64,000 bases of DNA. It comes from M3007 sp964621185. Its GTDB lineage: Bacteria; Bacteroidota; Bacteroidia; Chitinophagales; Saprospiraceae. This document shows, piece by piece, positions 34,463 through 42,827 of this stretch. The DNA lies in assembly GCA_964621185.1 (NCBI GenBank), contig CAZULM010000014.1:46115-110114 (forward strand). The letters are read 5' to 3'. The translations under genes were made by a program, and so were the position numbers. The notes under the pieces were generated by a model. The model saw only the letters and a list, made by a program, of their open reading frames with translations. It was not told the DNA's origin and searched no databases. Numbering within the stretch: position 1 is the stretch's first letter; each line of letters opens with the position of its first letter.

Positions 34463-37400
34463 ATGCGCATCCGTTACTTTTTTGCCTGTATTGCCGCTTG
34501 TTTCCTCCTTTCTGGCGCCGTGAACGCCCAAACCTGCGAGTGCACCAACTGCCCGCAGTTCATGCCCGACCTCTTCGTCGGCGGCTTCGACCTGAACATC
34601 CAGGGGGCTACCAACCCTACCCTCGGGCAAAACGGCCAGGGCGTGTGCGGCGTGGTGGTGCATTGGGACCACACAGCGATCTGCGATATTACCATAACGC
34701 TCACTTCGCCCTCGGGACAAACCATCACCCTGGTTGGGCCGATCGGGCAGTTCTGTACCTCTAACGGCAACGCCGGCACCGATTGGAACGTCACGTTTGT
34801 GCCCTGTGGCAGCGGCGCCATGCCCGATCCCGGCTTTTCTGCACAATGGGACAACAACCAAAACTGGGGCGCCAACAACAACTACAACGGCAGCTATTAC
34901 CCCTTCAATGGCTGCCTCCAAAATTTCACAGGCTCTGTGAACGGCAATTGGGTGCTCACCGTGACCGACGGCCAGGCCAACGACGTGGGCAACCTCTACG
35001 ACTACGAGATCATTTTTTGCGACCCCAGCGGCATCAGCTGCGTCTCCTGTGTGGCCGATGCCGGCATCCTGCCGCAGCCCGATGTGATGGCCTGCGCCGG
35101 CACACCGGAACTCAGCCTCGACCTGCCACCCAGCTACCCACCACCCAGCGTGCAGCCGCCCGCATCGGAATACGCCTACGCCTATGTTATCTCCGGGTTG
35201 GGCGGGGTAATCCAGTCCATCGGCGGATCGGCAGACTTGAGTGCGGCCCCACCCGGAAACTACACCGTTTGCGGCCTTTCCTACCTGTCGGCCCACCAAA
35301 GCCTGGTGCCGATGCCCAACGGGGTGCTCACCATGACTCAATTGACCAACCAATTGAACTCCAACACGCCCCCGTTCTGCGGCAACGTAACCAGCAATTG
35401 CGTAAACGTCACGGTGTTCCCCTTGTCGCCCGACACCGAGGAGACTGCCTCCGTCTGCCAGCCCGAATGTTACGACTTTTTGGGCCAATTTTATTGCCAA
35501 TCAGGCGATTACACGGTCGATCAGGTTGACGCGAATGGTTGCCATTACAACGCAATCCTGCACCTGACGGTCAACGCCCCGACTTTTCGCACCATCACGG
35601 AAACCGTTTGCCCGGGCGCTTGCTCTACCAACCCGACCTTTCCAGGTGCTTGTGCCACAGGCAGTTACACCGCTACTTTGACCAATGCCGCCGGCTGCGA
35701 CAGCATTGTCACCTTAAACCTTACCGTCATGGCCGTGGATGCCGTTATCCAGCCGCCAGGCATGATTTCCTGTTCCCAGACTACTGTCCCGCTGTCTGGA
35801 GTAGGCTCCACCATGGGCACGGGCGTATCCTATTTGTGGTCGGCTAACAACGGCGGGATGGTGATTGGCCCAACAAACCTGATAAGCGCCACAGCCGGCG
35901 CGGCCGGAACCTATAAATTGTTGGTCTGCCGCACCATCGGCGGGGTCACTTGCTGCGATTCGGCGACGGTAAACGTCAGCTCCTCCAGTTCCTTACCAAA
36001 TACGCCGCTGCTCATGGGCAACGACACGGTTTGCCTGAACGCCGCCCAGGTTTATTTCGTCAACCCGGTTGCCGGGGCAAGCTCCTATACCTGGGCCGTT
36101 CCGGCAGGGGTGAATATCCTCTCCGGCCAGGGCGATACCCTTGTTACGCTCCAATGGGACAGCCTCTTAGTCGGCGACATCTGTGTCACGGCGGACAATT
36201 CCTGCGGCTCCAGTTTGCCCGCCTGCTTGACCGTTGTGACGGCTGATACGGCTGTTACGCCCGTATTGGCAGGTCTGCTTGATGTTTGCCGCGACAGCAC
36301 CTATACTTATAGTGCAGACACCATTCCAGGCGCCATTCAATGGGCCGTGACAGGCGGCACCATAGTGAGCGGCAATGTTGGCTACATCGTCCAGGTCGTA
36401 TGGGACAGCATGCAAACGAGCGGCACCGTATGCGCTGTTTCCATCAATGCCTGCGATACCAGCGCCGTGAGCTGCCTGAGCGTGACCATCAATGCCGTTC
36501 CTGACAGCGCGGCCATCACCGGGGATTCGACCCTTTGCGTGGGGGCTATCGGGACATACGCCATCGATACCCTTCCCGGCGCAACCGGTTACTTCTGGAC
36601 GGTGCCGACGGGCGCCAGCATCCTAAGCGGGCAAGACAGCACGGTGCTGACGGTGCAATGGACAGTTGCTCCCGGCGGCAATGTGTGCGTGCGCGGGCTG
36701 AACAGCTGCGGGGCGGGACCTGAAACCTGTTTCAACGTCGAGGTTTTCGATGTGCCACAGGCCAATGCAGGTCCTGATGCGGCGGTTTGCGGCACAAGCG
36801 CGAACCTGTCTGCCAGCCAAAGCATACCCGGAAGCTCTGGCCTATGGAACCAGGTGTCCGGGCCGGGGACGGCCACTTTTGCCAACAGCAACCAGGGCAG
36901 CACCGGAGTCACGGTCATCGCCAATGGCCCTTACCTGTTTCAATGGACAGAAACGAACGGCGTTTGCGGCGACGCAGATACCGTGCAGGTTGCTTTCAAC
37001 AGCTCGCCTGCAGGGGGGGGGGTGCAGCACCTGTGCGATGGCGCCAACCAAAACTATACCCTCAGTTTTCCGATAAACGGCGGCGCAGCGCCCTATTCCG
37101 TGCCGGGCGGGACGGTCAGCAATGGCGTTTTCAGTTCTGATCCGATCCCCAGCGGCCAGCCCTACTCCTTTGTCGTAACGGATGCCAACAACTGCACTTC
37201 TGCGCCCATTGTCGGCACTTTCAACTGCAATTGCTCCAGCAACGCCGGGCAAATGAGCCAACAGCTGCTGACGGCCTGTTCCGGCAACAGCGTCACCGCC
37301 GGCGCCGTCGTCGGCGTCAACCTCGATGCCGACGATGTTGGGGCCTTCATTTTGCACACCGGGGCCGGCGGCGTTTTGGGCGTCGTGTTGGATGAAAACA

Positions 37401-40400
37401 GCAGCGGGGTGTTCGGCTTCTTGCCGGGAATGAGCTTGGGGACAACCTATTATGTTTCCTACGTGGTGGGCAACAATGTGAACGGCTTGCCCGACCTGGC
37501 AGACCCGTGCCTCTCCGTTGCGCCCGGCCAGCCAGTGGTATTCAACGGCAACCCCGTCGCCAACGCCGGGCCCGATGTTTCTACCTGTGGGCTCAGTTTG
37601 ATGGTGAACGGAAATGCGCCGGCGGGCACAACCCATGTTTGGTCGGTGCTGAGCACACCACCCGGAGGAACGGCCACGATCGCAAACCCGCAGAATGCCG
37701 CTACCAGCGTGGCTGCCAGCATTTTTGGCAGCTATACCTTGCTCTACACCCTGAACAGCAACGGGTGTGTCGGCACAGATACCGTAACATTGAATTTTGG
37801 CAGCGGGCCGATTCCAGGGCCAATTGCGCATACATGCAGCGCCAACAACCAGCAATACACGGTCAGTTTCAACATTTCCGGCGGACAAGCGCCTTATACC
37901 GTGAATGGGCAGCCCGTGGCCGGCGCCATGTTCAGCTCAGCGCCGATCATCAGTGGCGGCATGTACAATTTTGCGGTAAGCGATGCCAACGGGTGTACCG
38001 CAAGTCCCATAACCGGCTCGTTCAGCTGCAGTTGCAGCACCAACGCGGGAACATTGAGCCAAAGCCCGATCACGGTTTGCCAATCAGATTCCGTAAGTGT
38101 TCAAATAATCACGCCCCCCACCCTGGACGGCGATGATGTGCTGGCCTACTACCTGCACAGCGGTGCTGGGCCATCGCTCGGCACCATTTATTCCCAGAAC
38201 AAAACAGGCAAGTTCGGGTACTGGGCTACCCTTAGCTTTGGCACGACCTATTACATTTCTGCAGTGGTCGGCAACAACCTCAACGGCTTCCCCGACCCCA
38301 ACGACCCATGCTTTTCCGTAGCGCAAGGTCAGCCCGTAATATTTATGCAAAACCCGGTTCCGAATGCCGGGGCAGATTTTGTGGTATGCGGCCTCACGGC
38401 CAATATGCCCGCTGTCATAACGCCGTTCAGCGGCAACTGGACGCAGGTTTCCGGGTCCGGCGCCGCCGTATTCGCCAATGCCCAAAATCCGAAAAGCATG
38501 GTGACCGTCCCCGCTTTGGGAACCTATGTTTTCCGCTGGACGCTGACAAACGGGATCTGCGTTGCCGCAGACGATGTCCAGGCGATGTTTTTGAGCAACC
38601 CGGTGGTAGGGCCCGTCACGGCAATTTGCAACGGCACCAACACGGGCTATACCCTTAGTTTCAGCGTCAGCAGCGGCTCCGGGGTGTATGTGCCTTCCGG
38701 CATAAACGGCACGTTCAGCGGGAACAATTTCACTTCGGTCGAACTGGCCAATAACAGCAGTTACTCCTTTTTGGTAAAAGACGCCTTTGGCTGCCAATCG
38801 GCGGTGGTCACGGGCAGCCATTTTTGCCCTTGCAGTACCTCCGCAGGCACCATGGACACCGTGCCACTGGTGTTTTGCGCCGATGCGCCGGCCATCGCCA
38901 CCTGGAACAACGATGCCACCCTCGATGCCGACGACATGGTGCAATTCGTGCTGCACGACCAGCCTGGAGCCGCTTTGGGCAACGTACTATCCACCAATTC
39001 GTTGCCTGAATTCCCCTTTGGCCCCAGCCTGCAAACAGGCGTCACCTATTACATTTCAGCAATCGCCGGCAGCAGCACGGCGGGCAACATCAACCAGAAC
39101 GACCCCTGTTTCAGCGTGGCCCCTGGCACGCCCGTCCGCTGGAAAGCACTGCCTTTTGCTGCTATCATCGGCGATGCCACAATCTGCAACGGCAGCAGCA
39201 CCGTGCTGAACATCAACGGTTTGGGCGATTTCCCGCTCAGCGTCATGTTCGACGACGGCAGCGGGTCGCCAATGCCGCTCAACATCCCCGGCCCGCAAAC
39301 CGTCGCGATCTCTGTGCTGCCTACTACGACGACCACATATTCTTTGACAACGGTTACTGACGGTACCGCCCCAACTTGTTCCGCGACCCTGAACACCAGC
39401 GTCACCGTGAATGTCAACCAGCCCGTGAACGCCGGGACAGCCAACGCGCCCGTGGAGCTTTGTGCCGGCAGCGCCCAAACCATACAGCTCGGCACCTTGA
39501 TCACGGGCGAAGACCCGGGTGGCGCCTGGACAGAAACATCCATGCAAAGCTCCACACCGGGGGCTTTCAATGCAGCGGCTGGCACTTTCAAGACCAACGC
39601 CCAAGCAGCAGGCACCTATACTTTCCGCTATTTCGTGCAGGCTGTCCTGCCCTGCCCCAGCCAATCGACCAACGTCACAGTTGTCATCCACCCTACCCCA
39701 GTGGCCGATGCGGGCCCCGACCAACTGCTTGATTGTCATCAGGATACCGCAGTGTTGGGCGGGCCGGGCAGCTCCGTGGGCAGCGGCATACGGTATGCCT
39801 GGACTTTTGCGGGTCAAACCATCGACACCCTGGCGCAGTTGAGCAGCGCACAGGCGGGCACTTATACCTTAGTGGTCAGCAATGCTCTGGGCTGCTCCGA
39901 TACCGACTCCGCCACCATTACCGTGGACAACGACATCCCGATGGCACAGGATATCGCCATCACCGACGTGCATTGTTTTGGCGAGGACAATGGCGCCATT
40001 GTGTTGGGGAATATCACCAGCGGCCACGAGCCCGTTTTGTTCTCCCTGAACGGAGCCCCATTCAGCAACCAATCGGCATTTTACGGCTTAGAACCGGGCA
40101 ACTATATCGTCACCCTGCAAGATAGCAAGGGCTGCGAATGGGAAACCGGAATGCTGACGGTGCTGGAGCCGCCGCTGCTCAGCCTTGACCTGGGCACTCA
40201 GGTAACGGTGACCTTTGGGGAAACAGTCATGTTGGAAGCCCTGTGTTCATATCCAATTAGCGCTCTGCAAACGGTGCGCTGGAGCCCGCTGTTGGATACG
40301 GCCAATGCCAACACCTTTATTCAGGAATTTTTGCCCCTCAACTCCTGGGCCATAAGCCTGGAAGTAGTTGACACGGCAGGCTGCAAGGCCAGTGCCCGGG

Positions 40401-40717
40401 TGCAGGTAAACGTGCAGCGCCCGCAGCAGGTCTATATTCCCAACATTTTCAAGCCCGGCAGCAGCGGCTTCAACGACCGCTTGACGGTTTATGGCGGCCT
40501 GGGTGTGGCTGAAGTGGAGTCCTTCCGCATTTTTGACCGCTGGGGCGAGCAGATATTTGAGGCCAAAGGCTTTCAACCCAATGACCCCGTTGTGGGCTGG
40601 GACGGCAGTTTCCGGGGCGATTTGGCCTTGCCGGGGGTGTATGTGTATTATGCGGTGGTGCGGTATATTGATGGGGTTACGGAGGTGTTTCGGGGGGATG
40701 TGACGGTGGTGCGGTGA
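34463..40717 (+). CDS. Giant type B T9SS surface protein with N-terminal P-domain, 2084 aa
   Basis: The ATG at 34463 is followed by a signal peptide (MRIRYFFACIAACFLLSGAVNAQ); a start at 34442 adds seven unlikely residues. Residues ~25-190 form a proprotein-convertase P-domain (LTSPSGQTITLVGP ... NGNWVLTVTDGQANDVGNLYDYEI). Then come Cys-rich Ig-like/PKD-like modules, three consecutive ~267-residue repeats, a SprB repeat (CFGEDNGAIVLGNITSGHEPVLFS), and a type B sorting domain (VYIPNIFKPGSSGFNDRLTVY, FRIFDRWGEQIFEAKG, LPGVYVYYAVVRYIDG, RGDVTVVR). A surface adhesin or fibre is likely. No protease catalytic domain accompanies the P-domain. Confidence 0.92.
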   Translation: MRIRYFFACIAACFLLSGAVNAQTCECTNCPQFMPDLFVGGFDLNIQGATNPTLGQNGQGVCGVVVHWDHTAICDITITLTSPSGQTITLVGPIGQFCTSNGNAGTDWNVTFVPCGSGAMPDPGFSAQWDNNQNWGANNNYNGSYYPFNGCLQNFTGSVNGNWVLTVTDGQANDVGNLYDYEIIFCDPSGISCVSCVADAGILPQPDVMACAGTPELSLDLPPSYPPPSVQPPASEYAYAYVISGLGGVIQSIGGSADLSAAPPGNYTVCGLSYLSAHQSLVPMPNGVLTMTQLTNQLNSNTPPFCGNVTSNCVNVTVFPLSPDTEETASVCQPECYDFLGQFYCQSGDYTVDQVDANGCHYNAILHLTVNAPTFRTITETVCPGACSTNPTFPGACATGSYTATLTNAAGCDSIVTLNLTVMAVDAVIQPPGMISCSQTTVPLSGVGSTMGTGVSYLWSANNGGMVIGPTNLISATAGAAGTYKLLVCRTIGGVTCCDSATVNVSSSSSLPNTPLLMGNDTVCLNAAQVYFVNPVAGASSYTWAVPAGVNILSGQGDTLVTLQWDSLLVGDICVTADNSCGSSLPACLTVVTADTAVTPVLAGLLDVCRDSTYTYSADTIPGAIQWAVTGGTIVSGNVGYIVQVVWDSMQTSGTVCAVSINACDTSAVSCLSVTINAVPDSAAITGDSTLCVGAIGTYAIDTLPGATGYFWTVPTGASILSGQDSTVLTVQWTVAPGGNVCVRGLNSCGAGPETCFNVEVFDVPQANAGPDAAVCGTSANLSASQSIPGSSGLWNQVSGPGTATFANSNQGSTGVTVIANGPYLFQWTETNGVCGDADTVQVAFNSSPAGGGVQHLCDGANQNYTLSFPINGGAAPYSVPGGTVSNGVFSSDPIPSGQPYSFVVTDANNCTSAPIVGTFNCNCSSNAGQMSQQLLTACSGNSVTAGAVVGVNLDADDVGAFILHTGAGGVLGVVLDENSSGVFGFLPGMSLGTTYYVSYVVGNNVNGLPDLADPCLSVAPGQPVVFNGNPVANAGPDVSTCGLSLMVNGNAPAGTTHVWSVLSTPPGGTATIANPQNAATSVAASIFGSYTLLYTLNSNGCVGTDTVTLNFGSGPIPGPIAHTCSANNQQYTVSFNISGGQAPYTVNGQPVAGAMFSSAPIISGGMYNFAVSDANGCTASPITGSFSCSCSTNAGTLSQSPITVCQSDSVSVQIITPPTLDGDDVLAYYLHSGAGPSLGTIYSQNKTGKFGYWATLSFGTTYYISAVVGNNLNGFPDPNDPCFSVAQGQPVIFMQNPVPNAGADFVVCGLTANMPAVITPFSGNWTQVSGSGAAVFANAQNPKSMVTVPALGTYVFRWTLTNGICVAADDVQAMFLSNPVVGPVTAICNGTNTGYTLSFSVSSGSGVYVPSGINGTFSGNNFTSVELANNSSYSFLVKDAFGCQSAVVTGSHFCPCSTSAGTMDTVPLVFCADAPAIATWNNDATLDADDMVQFVLHDQPGAALGNVLSTNSLPEFPFGPSLQTGVTYYISAIAGSSTAGNINQNDPCFSVAPGTPVRWKALPFAAIIGDATICNGSSTVLNINGLGDFPLSVMFDDGSGSPMPLNIPGPQTVAISVLPTTTTTYSLTTVTDGTAPTCSATLNTSVTVNVNQPVNAGTANAPVELCAGSAQTIQLGTLITGEDPGGAWTETSMQSSTPGAFNAAAGTFKTNAQAAGTYTFRYFVQAVLPCPSQSTNVTVVIHPTPVADAGPDQLLDCHQDTAVLGGPGSSVGSGIRYAWTFAGQTIDTLAQLSSAQAGTYTLVVSNALGCSDTDSATITVDNDIPMAQDIAITDVHCFGEDNGAIVLGNITSGHEPVLFSLNGAPFSNQSAFYGLEPGNYIVTLQDSKGCEWETGMLTVLEPPLLSLDLGTQVTVTFGETVMLEALCSYPISALQTVRWSPLLDTANANTFIQEFLPLNSWAISLEVVDTAGCKASARVQVNVQRPQQVYIPNIFKPGSSGFNDRLTVYGGLGVAEVESFRIFDRWGEQIFEAKGFQPNDPVVGWDGSFRGDLALPGVYVYYAVVRYIDGVTEVFRGDVTVVR
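36761..39160 (+). repeat. Three consecutive ~267-residue protein repeats in the giant type B gene
   Basis: Units begin at about 36761 (ANAGPDAAVCG), 37559 (ANAGPDVSTCG) and 38360 (PNAGADFVVCG), that is 798 and 801 bases apart. Each contains, in order, a T/V-rich Ig-like part, a CxGxNxxYTLSFxIxGG part, a short CxCSSNAGxMSQ part, a D-A-DDV-x-FxLHxGxGxxLGxV part, and a TTYYxSxVVGNNxNG.xDxxDPCxSVAxGxPV part. The copies differ enough to be old duplications. Confidence 0.85.
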
Positions 40718-40740
40718 GCGTTTTTTTAACACATTCTTTA

Positions 40741-40773
40741 TTGTTTTATTAGCCCCCTACTTCCTTACCTTCG
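40741..40773 (+). promoter_or_regulatory. Possible promoter for ccmB
   Basis: TTG at 40741-40743 and TACCTTCG at 40766-40773 (one mismatch to TAnnTTTG), 22 bases apart, with the -7 box only 6 bases from the ATG at 40779. The very short leader makes this uncertain. Confidence 0.35.
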
Positions 40774-40778
40774 CCCCA

Positions 40779-41438
40779 ATGCAATCACTGAGCCTTTTCC
40801 TCACCCTACTCCGCAAAGAATTCGTGATTGAATTCCGGCAGCGCTATGCCATCAGCGGCATCGTGCTGTATGTGTTCAGCATGGTGTTCGTGGTATACAT
40901 CGCCAGCATCAAGGTGCAGCCCCCTGTCTGGAACATCCTTTTTTGGCTGATCGTGCTGTTTGCCAGCATCAATGCCGTCGTGAAGAGTTTTGTGCAGGAA
41001 AGCGGCGCCCGCCAGTTGTATTATTACCAATTGGTTGACCCTGCCATGTTGATACTGTCGAAGATCGTGTACAACAGCCTGTTGTTGCTGGTGCTGAGCA
41101 GCTTGTCTTATGGCGTGTACAGCTTGGTGGCCGGCAATCCCGTGAAAGACATGCAGCTGTTCGCCCTGGTGATATTGCTCGGCAGCATTGGCTTTGGCAT
41201 TGCCTTCACTTTCATCGCCTCTATTGCCGCCAAAGCGAACAACAGCGCCACCCTGATGGCCATCCTCAGCTTCCCGGTCATACTCCCTATCCTGCTCACG
41301 CTGGTGCGCCTTTCCGCCATTTCCCTGCGCTTGATACAGGATACAGCGTATCAACGCGACATATACAACCTCTTGGCCATCGATGCCATCCTATTAGCCC
41401 TGACATTCCTGCTCTTTCCATTTATCTGGAGAGACTGA
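40779..41438 (+). CDS. ccmB: Heme exporter membrane protein CcmB
   Basis: A 219-residue protein with six predicted membrane helices, matching the CcmB family of ABC-type membrane subunits for cytochrome c maturation: LLRKEFVIEFRQRYAISGI at the N-terminus, SFVQESGARQLYYYQLVDPAMLILSKI in the cytoplasmic loop, and IASIAAKANNSATLMAILSFPVILPILLTLVRLS. The ATPase partner CcmA is not in the window. It is followed by ccmC (46-base gap with AATTATCAA-type repeats), ccmD and gdh on the same strand. Cytoplasmic membrane. Confidence 0.92.
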   Translation: MQSLSLFLTLLRKEFVIEFRQRYAISGIVLYVFSMVFVVYIASIKVQPPVWNILFWLIVLFASINAVVKSFVQESGARQLYYYQLVDPAMLILSKIVYNSLLLLVLSSLSYGVYSLVAGNPVKDMQLFALVILLGSIGFGIAFTFIASIAAKANNSATLMAILSFPVILPILLTLVRLSAISLRLIQDTAYQRDIYNLLAIDAILLALTFLLFPFIWRD

Positions 41439-41442
41439 CCAT

Positions 41443-41482
41443 CAATTATCAAATTATCAAATTACCTAATTATCAAATTAAA
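41443..41482. repeat. Short ATTATCAAA-type tandem repeat between ccmB and ccmC
   Basis: The gap between ccmB and ccmC holds repeated TCAATTATCAAATTATCAAATTA-type words with one CCTAATTATCAA variant. It is low complexity and probably polymorphic; a related degenerate run (CAATTATCGAATTGTCAAATTA) lies at about 8502-8525 between aguB and aguA. Confidence 0.7.
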
Positions 41483-41484
41483 GT

Positions 41485-42534
41485 ATGTGGTGGAAAGCCT
41501 TATCTGTCGCCTTAATAATATATGCTGTTGCCGCCGGGATGCTGGTGCCGCTCAAGCCGGGGATACTGTACATTTCACCTGAAGCCGGGAAAGCCGGGCA
41601 AGAACTGACCTTGCAGGTGCATGGCTACAACTCTTGCTATGCCAGCGCAAAGCCAGAGGACATCCGGGTTTGGCTTCAATACGACGAGGCACAGGCTGTA
41701 CTTGGTAAGGGTGTAAAAATTTTGAGCGATACCACCCTGGAATCTACTTTCAGGTTCCCATCCCGCCTGCCCAGCCAAAGCCTCTCCGTCATGCTCAATG
41801 CCATCGTTGACCACCCAACGGACGGCGTGTCCCTTCTGCCCAATGCCTTGGAGCTCCGCGCCGATACTGCCGCAACAATGGACTCCACGCTGACCTGGAC
41901 GGCCAATCCCGTAGAAAACCTCCACATTGTGCAGGACATATCCTTCCCCTACCGCAACGTGATCTACGAGAGCATCCGCAACACCTACTACCATGTGCCC
42001 ATGTGGTTCGCACTGATGTTCATGTTTTTGGCCTCGGTGGTGTACAGCATCAAGTACCTGCGCAGCCAGGACGGCGACGACGACCGCAAGGCAATTGCCT
42101 TCACGGAAGCCGGGCTGCTTTTTGGCATGTTGGGGCTGGTCACGGGCATGTTGTGGGCACATTACGCCTGGGGCGCTGCCTGGAGCAACGACATCAAACA
42201 GTTGATGACCGCTGTGGCGCTGTTGGTTTACCTGGCCTATTTCATTTTGAGGGCCTCTTTCGACGAGCCGGAAAAAGGCGCGCGCCTCGCCGCGGTGTAT
42301 AATATTTTTGCCTTTGCATCTTTGATCCCGTTGCTGTACATTGTGCCGAGAATGTTTGCCAGCCTGCACCCAGGCGCCACCGGGAATCCGGCGTTCGGCA
42401 GCCAGGACCTCGACAACACGATGCGCATGGTTTTTTACCCGTCCATTATCGGTTTCACCTTGCTGGGTGCATGGATTGCGCAGTTGCGGTATCGGTATTT
42501 AAAATTGCGGGACAAGATTTTGGGCATTTATTGA
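41485..42534 (+). CDS. ccmC: Heme transporter/handling protein CcmC/CcsA family
   Basis: A 349-residue membrane protein of the CcmC/CcsA heme-handling family. The tryptophan-rich heme-binding segment is visible as LWAHYAWGAAWSND near residues 230-243, with membrane helices on both sides. Between the first membrane helix and the rest there is an extra soluble domain of about 130 residues (about 25-155, ISPEAGKAGQELTLQVHGYNSC...), rich in beta strands, which plain proteobacterial CcmC lacks; this is common in Bacteroidota versions. It presents heme for cytochrome c assembly. It lies between ccmB and ccmD. Confidence 0.88.
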   Translation: MWWKALSVALIIYAVAAGMLVPLKPGILYISPEAGKAGQELTLQVHGYNSCYASAKPEDIRVWLQYDEAQAVLGKGVKILSDTTLESTFRFPSRLPSQSLSVMLNAIVDHPTDGVSLLPNALELRADTAATMDSTLTWTANPVENLHIVQDISFPYRNVIYESIRNTYYHVPMWFALMFMFLASVVYSIKYLRSQDGDDDRKAIAFTEAGLLFGMLGLVTGMLWAHYAWGAAWSNDIKQLMTAVALLVYLAYFILRASFDEPEKGARLAAVYNIFAFASLIPLLYIVPRMFASLHPGATGNPAFGSQDLDNTMRMVFYPSIIGFTLLGAWIAQLRYRYLKLRDKILGIY

Positions 42535-42599
42535 GCGGCTTCAAGCACAATCATTTTGCATTTTCCGTTTTTTTTTAATTAAATAATTCTTTTTTAAAG

Positions 42600-42827
42600 A
42601 TGAAATTTCATAAACCGTTCAGAATTTTTATTTTAATTCTGTTTCTCGCCATACATTTGCCGTTCGTTCAGGCGCAGGGCAACCGAGATTTCATGCGCGA
42701 AACGGGCAAGATCAACGTCGTCGTCGGGGTTATCTTGCTCATTTTCACAGGAATCGTCCTGTACCTTGTCCACCTGGACCGGAAACTAACCAAACTAGAG
42801 TACCAACTCAACGACGAAAAAAAATGA
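42600..42827 (+). CDS. ccmD: CcmD-like small membrane protein
   Basis: A 75-residue protein with an N-terminal hydrophobic segment that looks like a signal peptide (IFILILFLAIHLPFVQAQ) and one membrane helix (INVVVGVILLIFTGIVLYLVHLD), followed by a charged tail (RKLTKLEYQLNDEKK) with the R-K-x-x-x-L-E pattern of CcmD proteins. CcmD stabilises the CcmABC heme export complex. Its position after ccmC supports the name. Its stop overlaps the gdh start (ATGA). Confidence 0.8.
   Translation: MKFHKPFRIFILILFLAIHLPFVQAQGNRDFMRETGKINVVVGVILLIFTGIVLYLVHLDRKLTKLEYQLNDEKK

Noticed and set aside
33638..35500. Antisense open frame of 620 codons across the mini and giant type B genes
   Set aside because: It spans the end of one real gene, an intergenic gap and the start of another with no sign of a domain; both sense proteins have signal peptides and domains.
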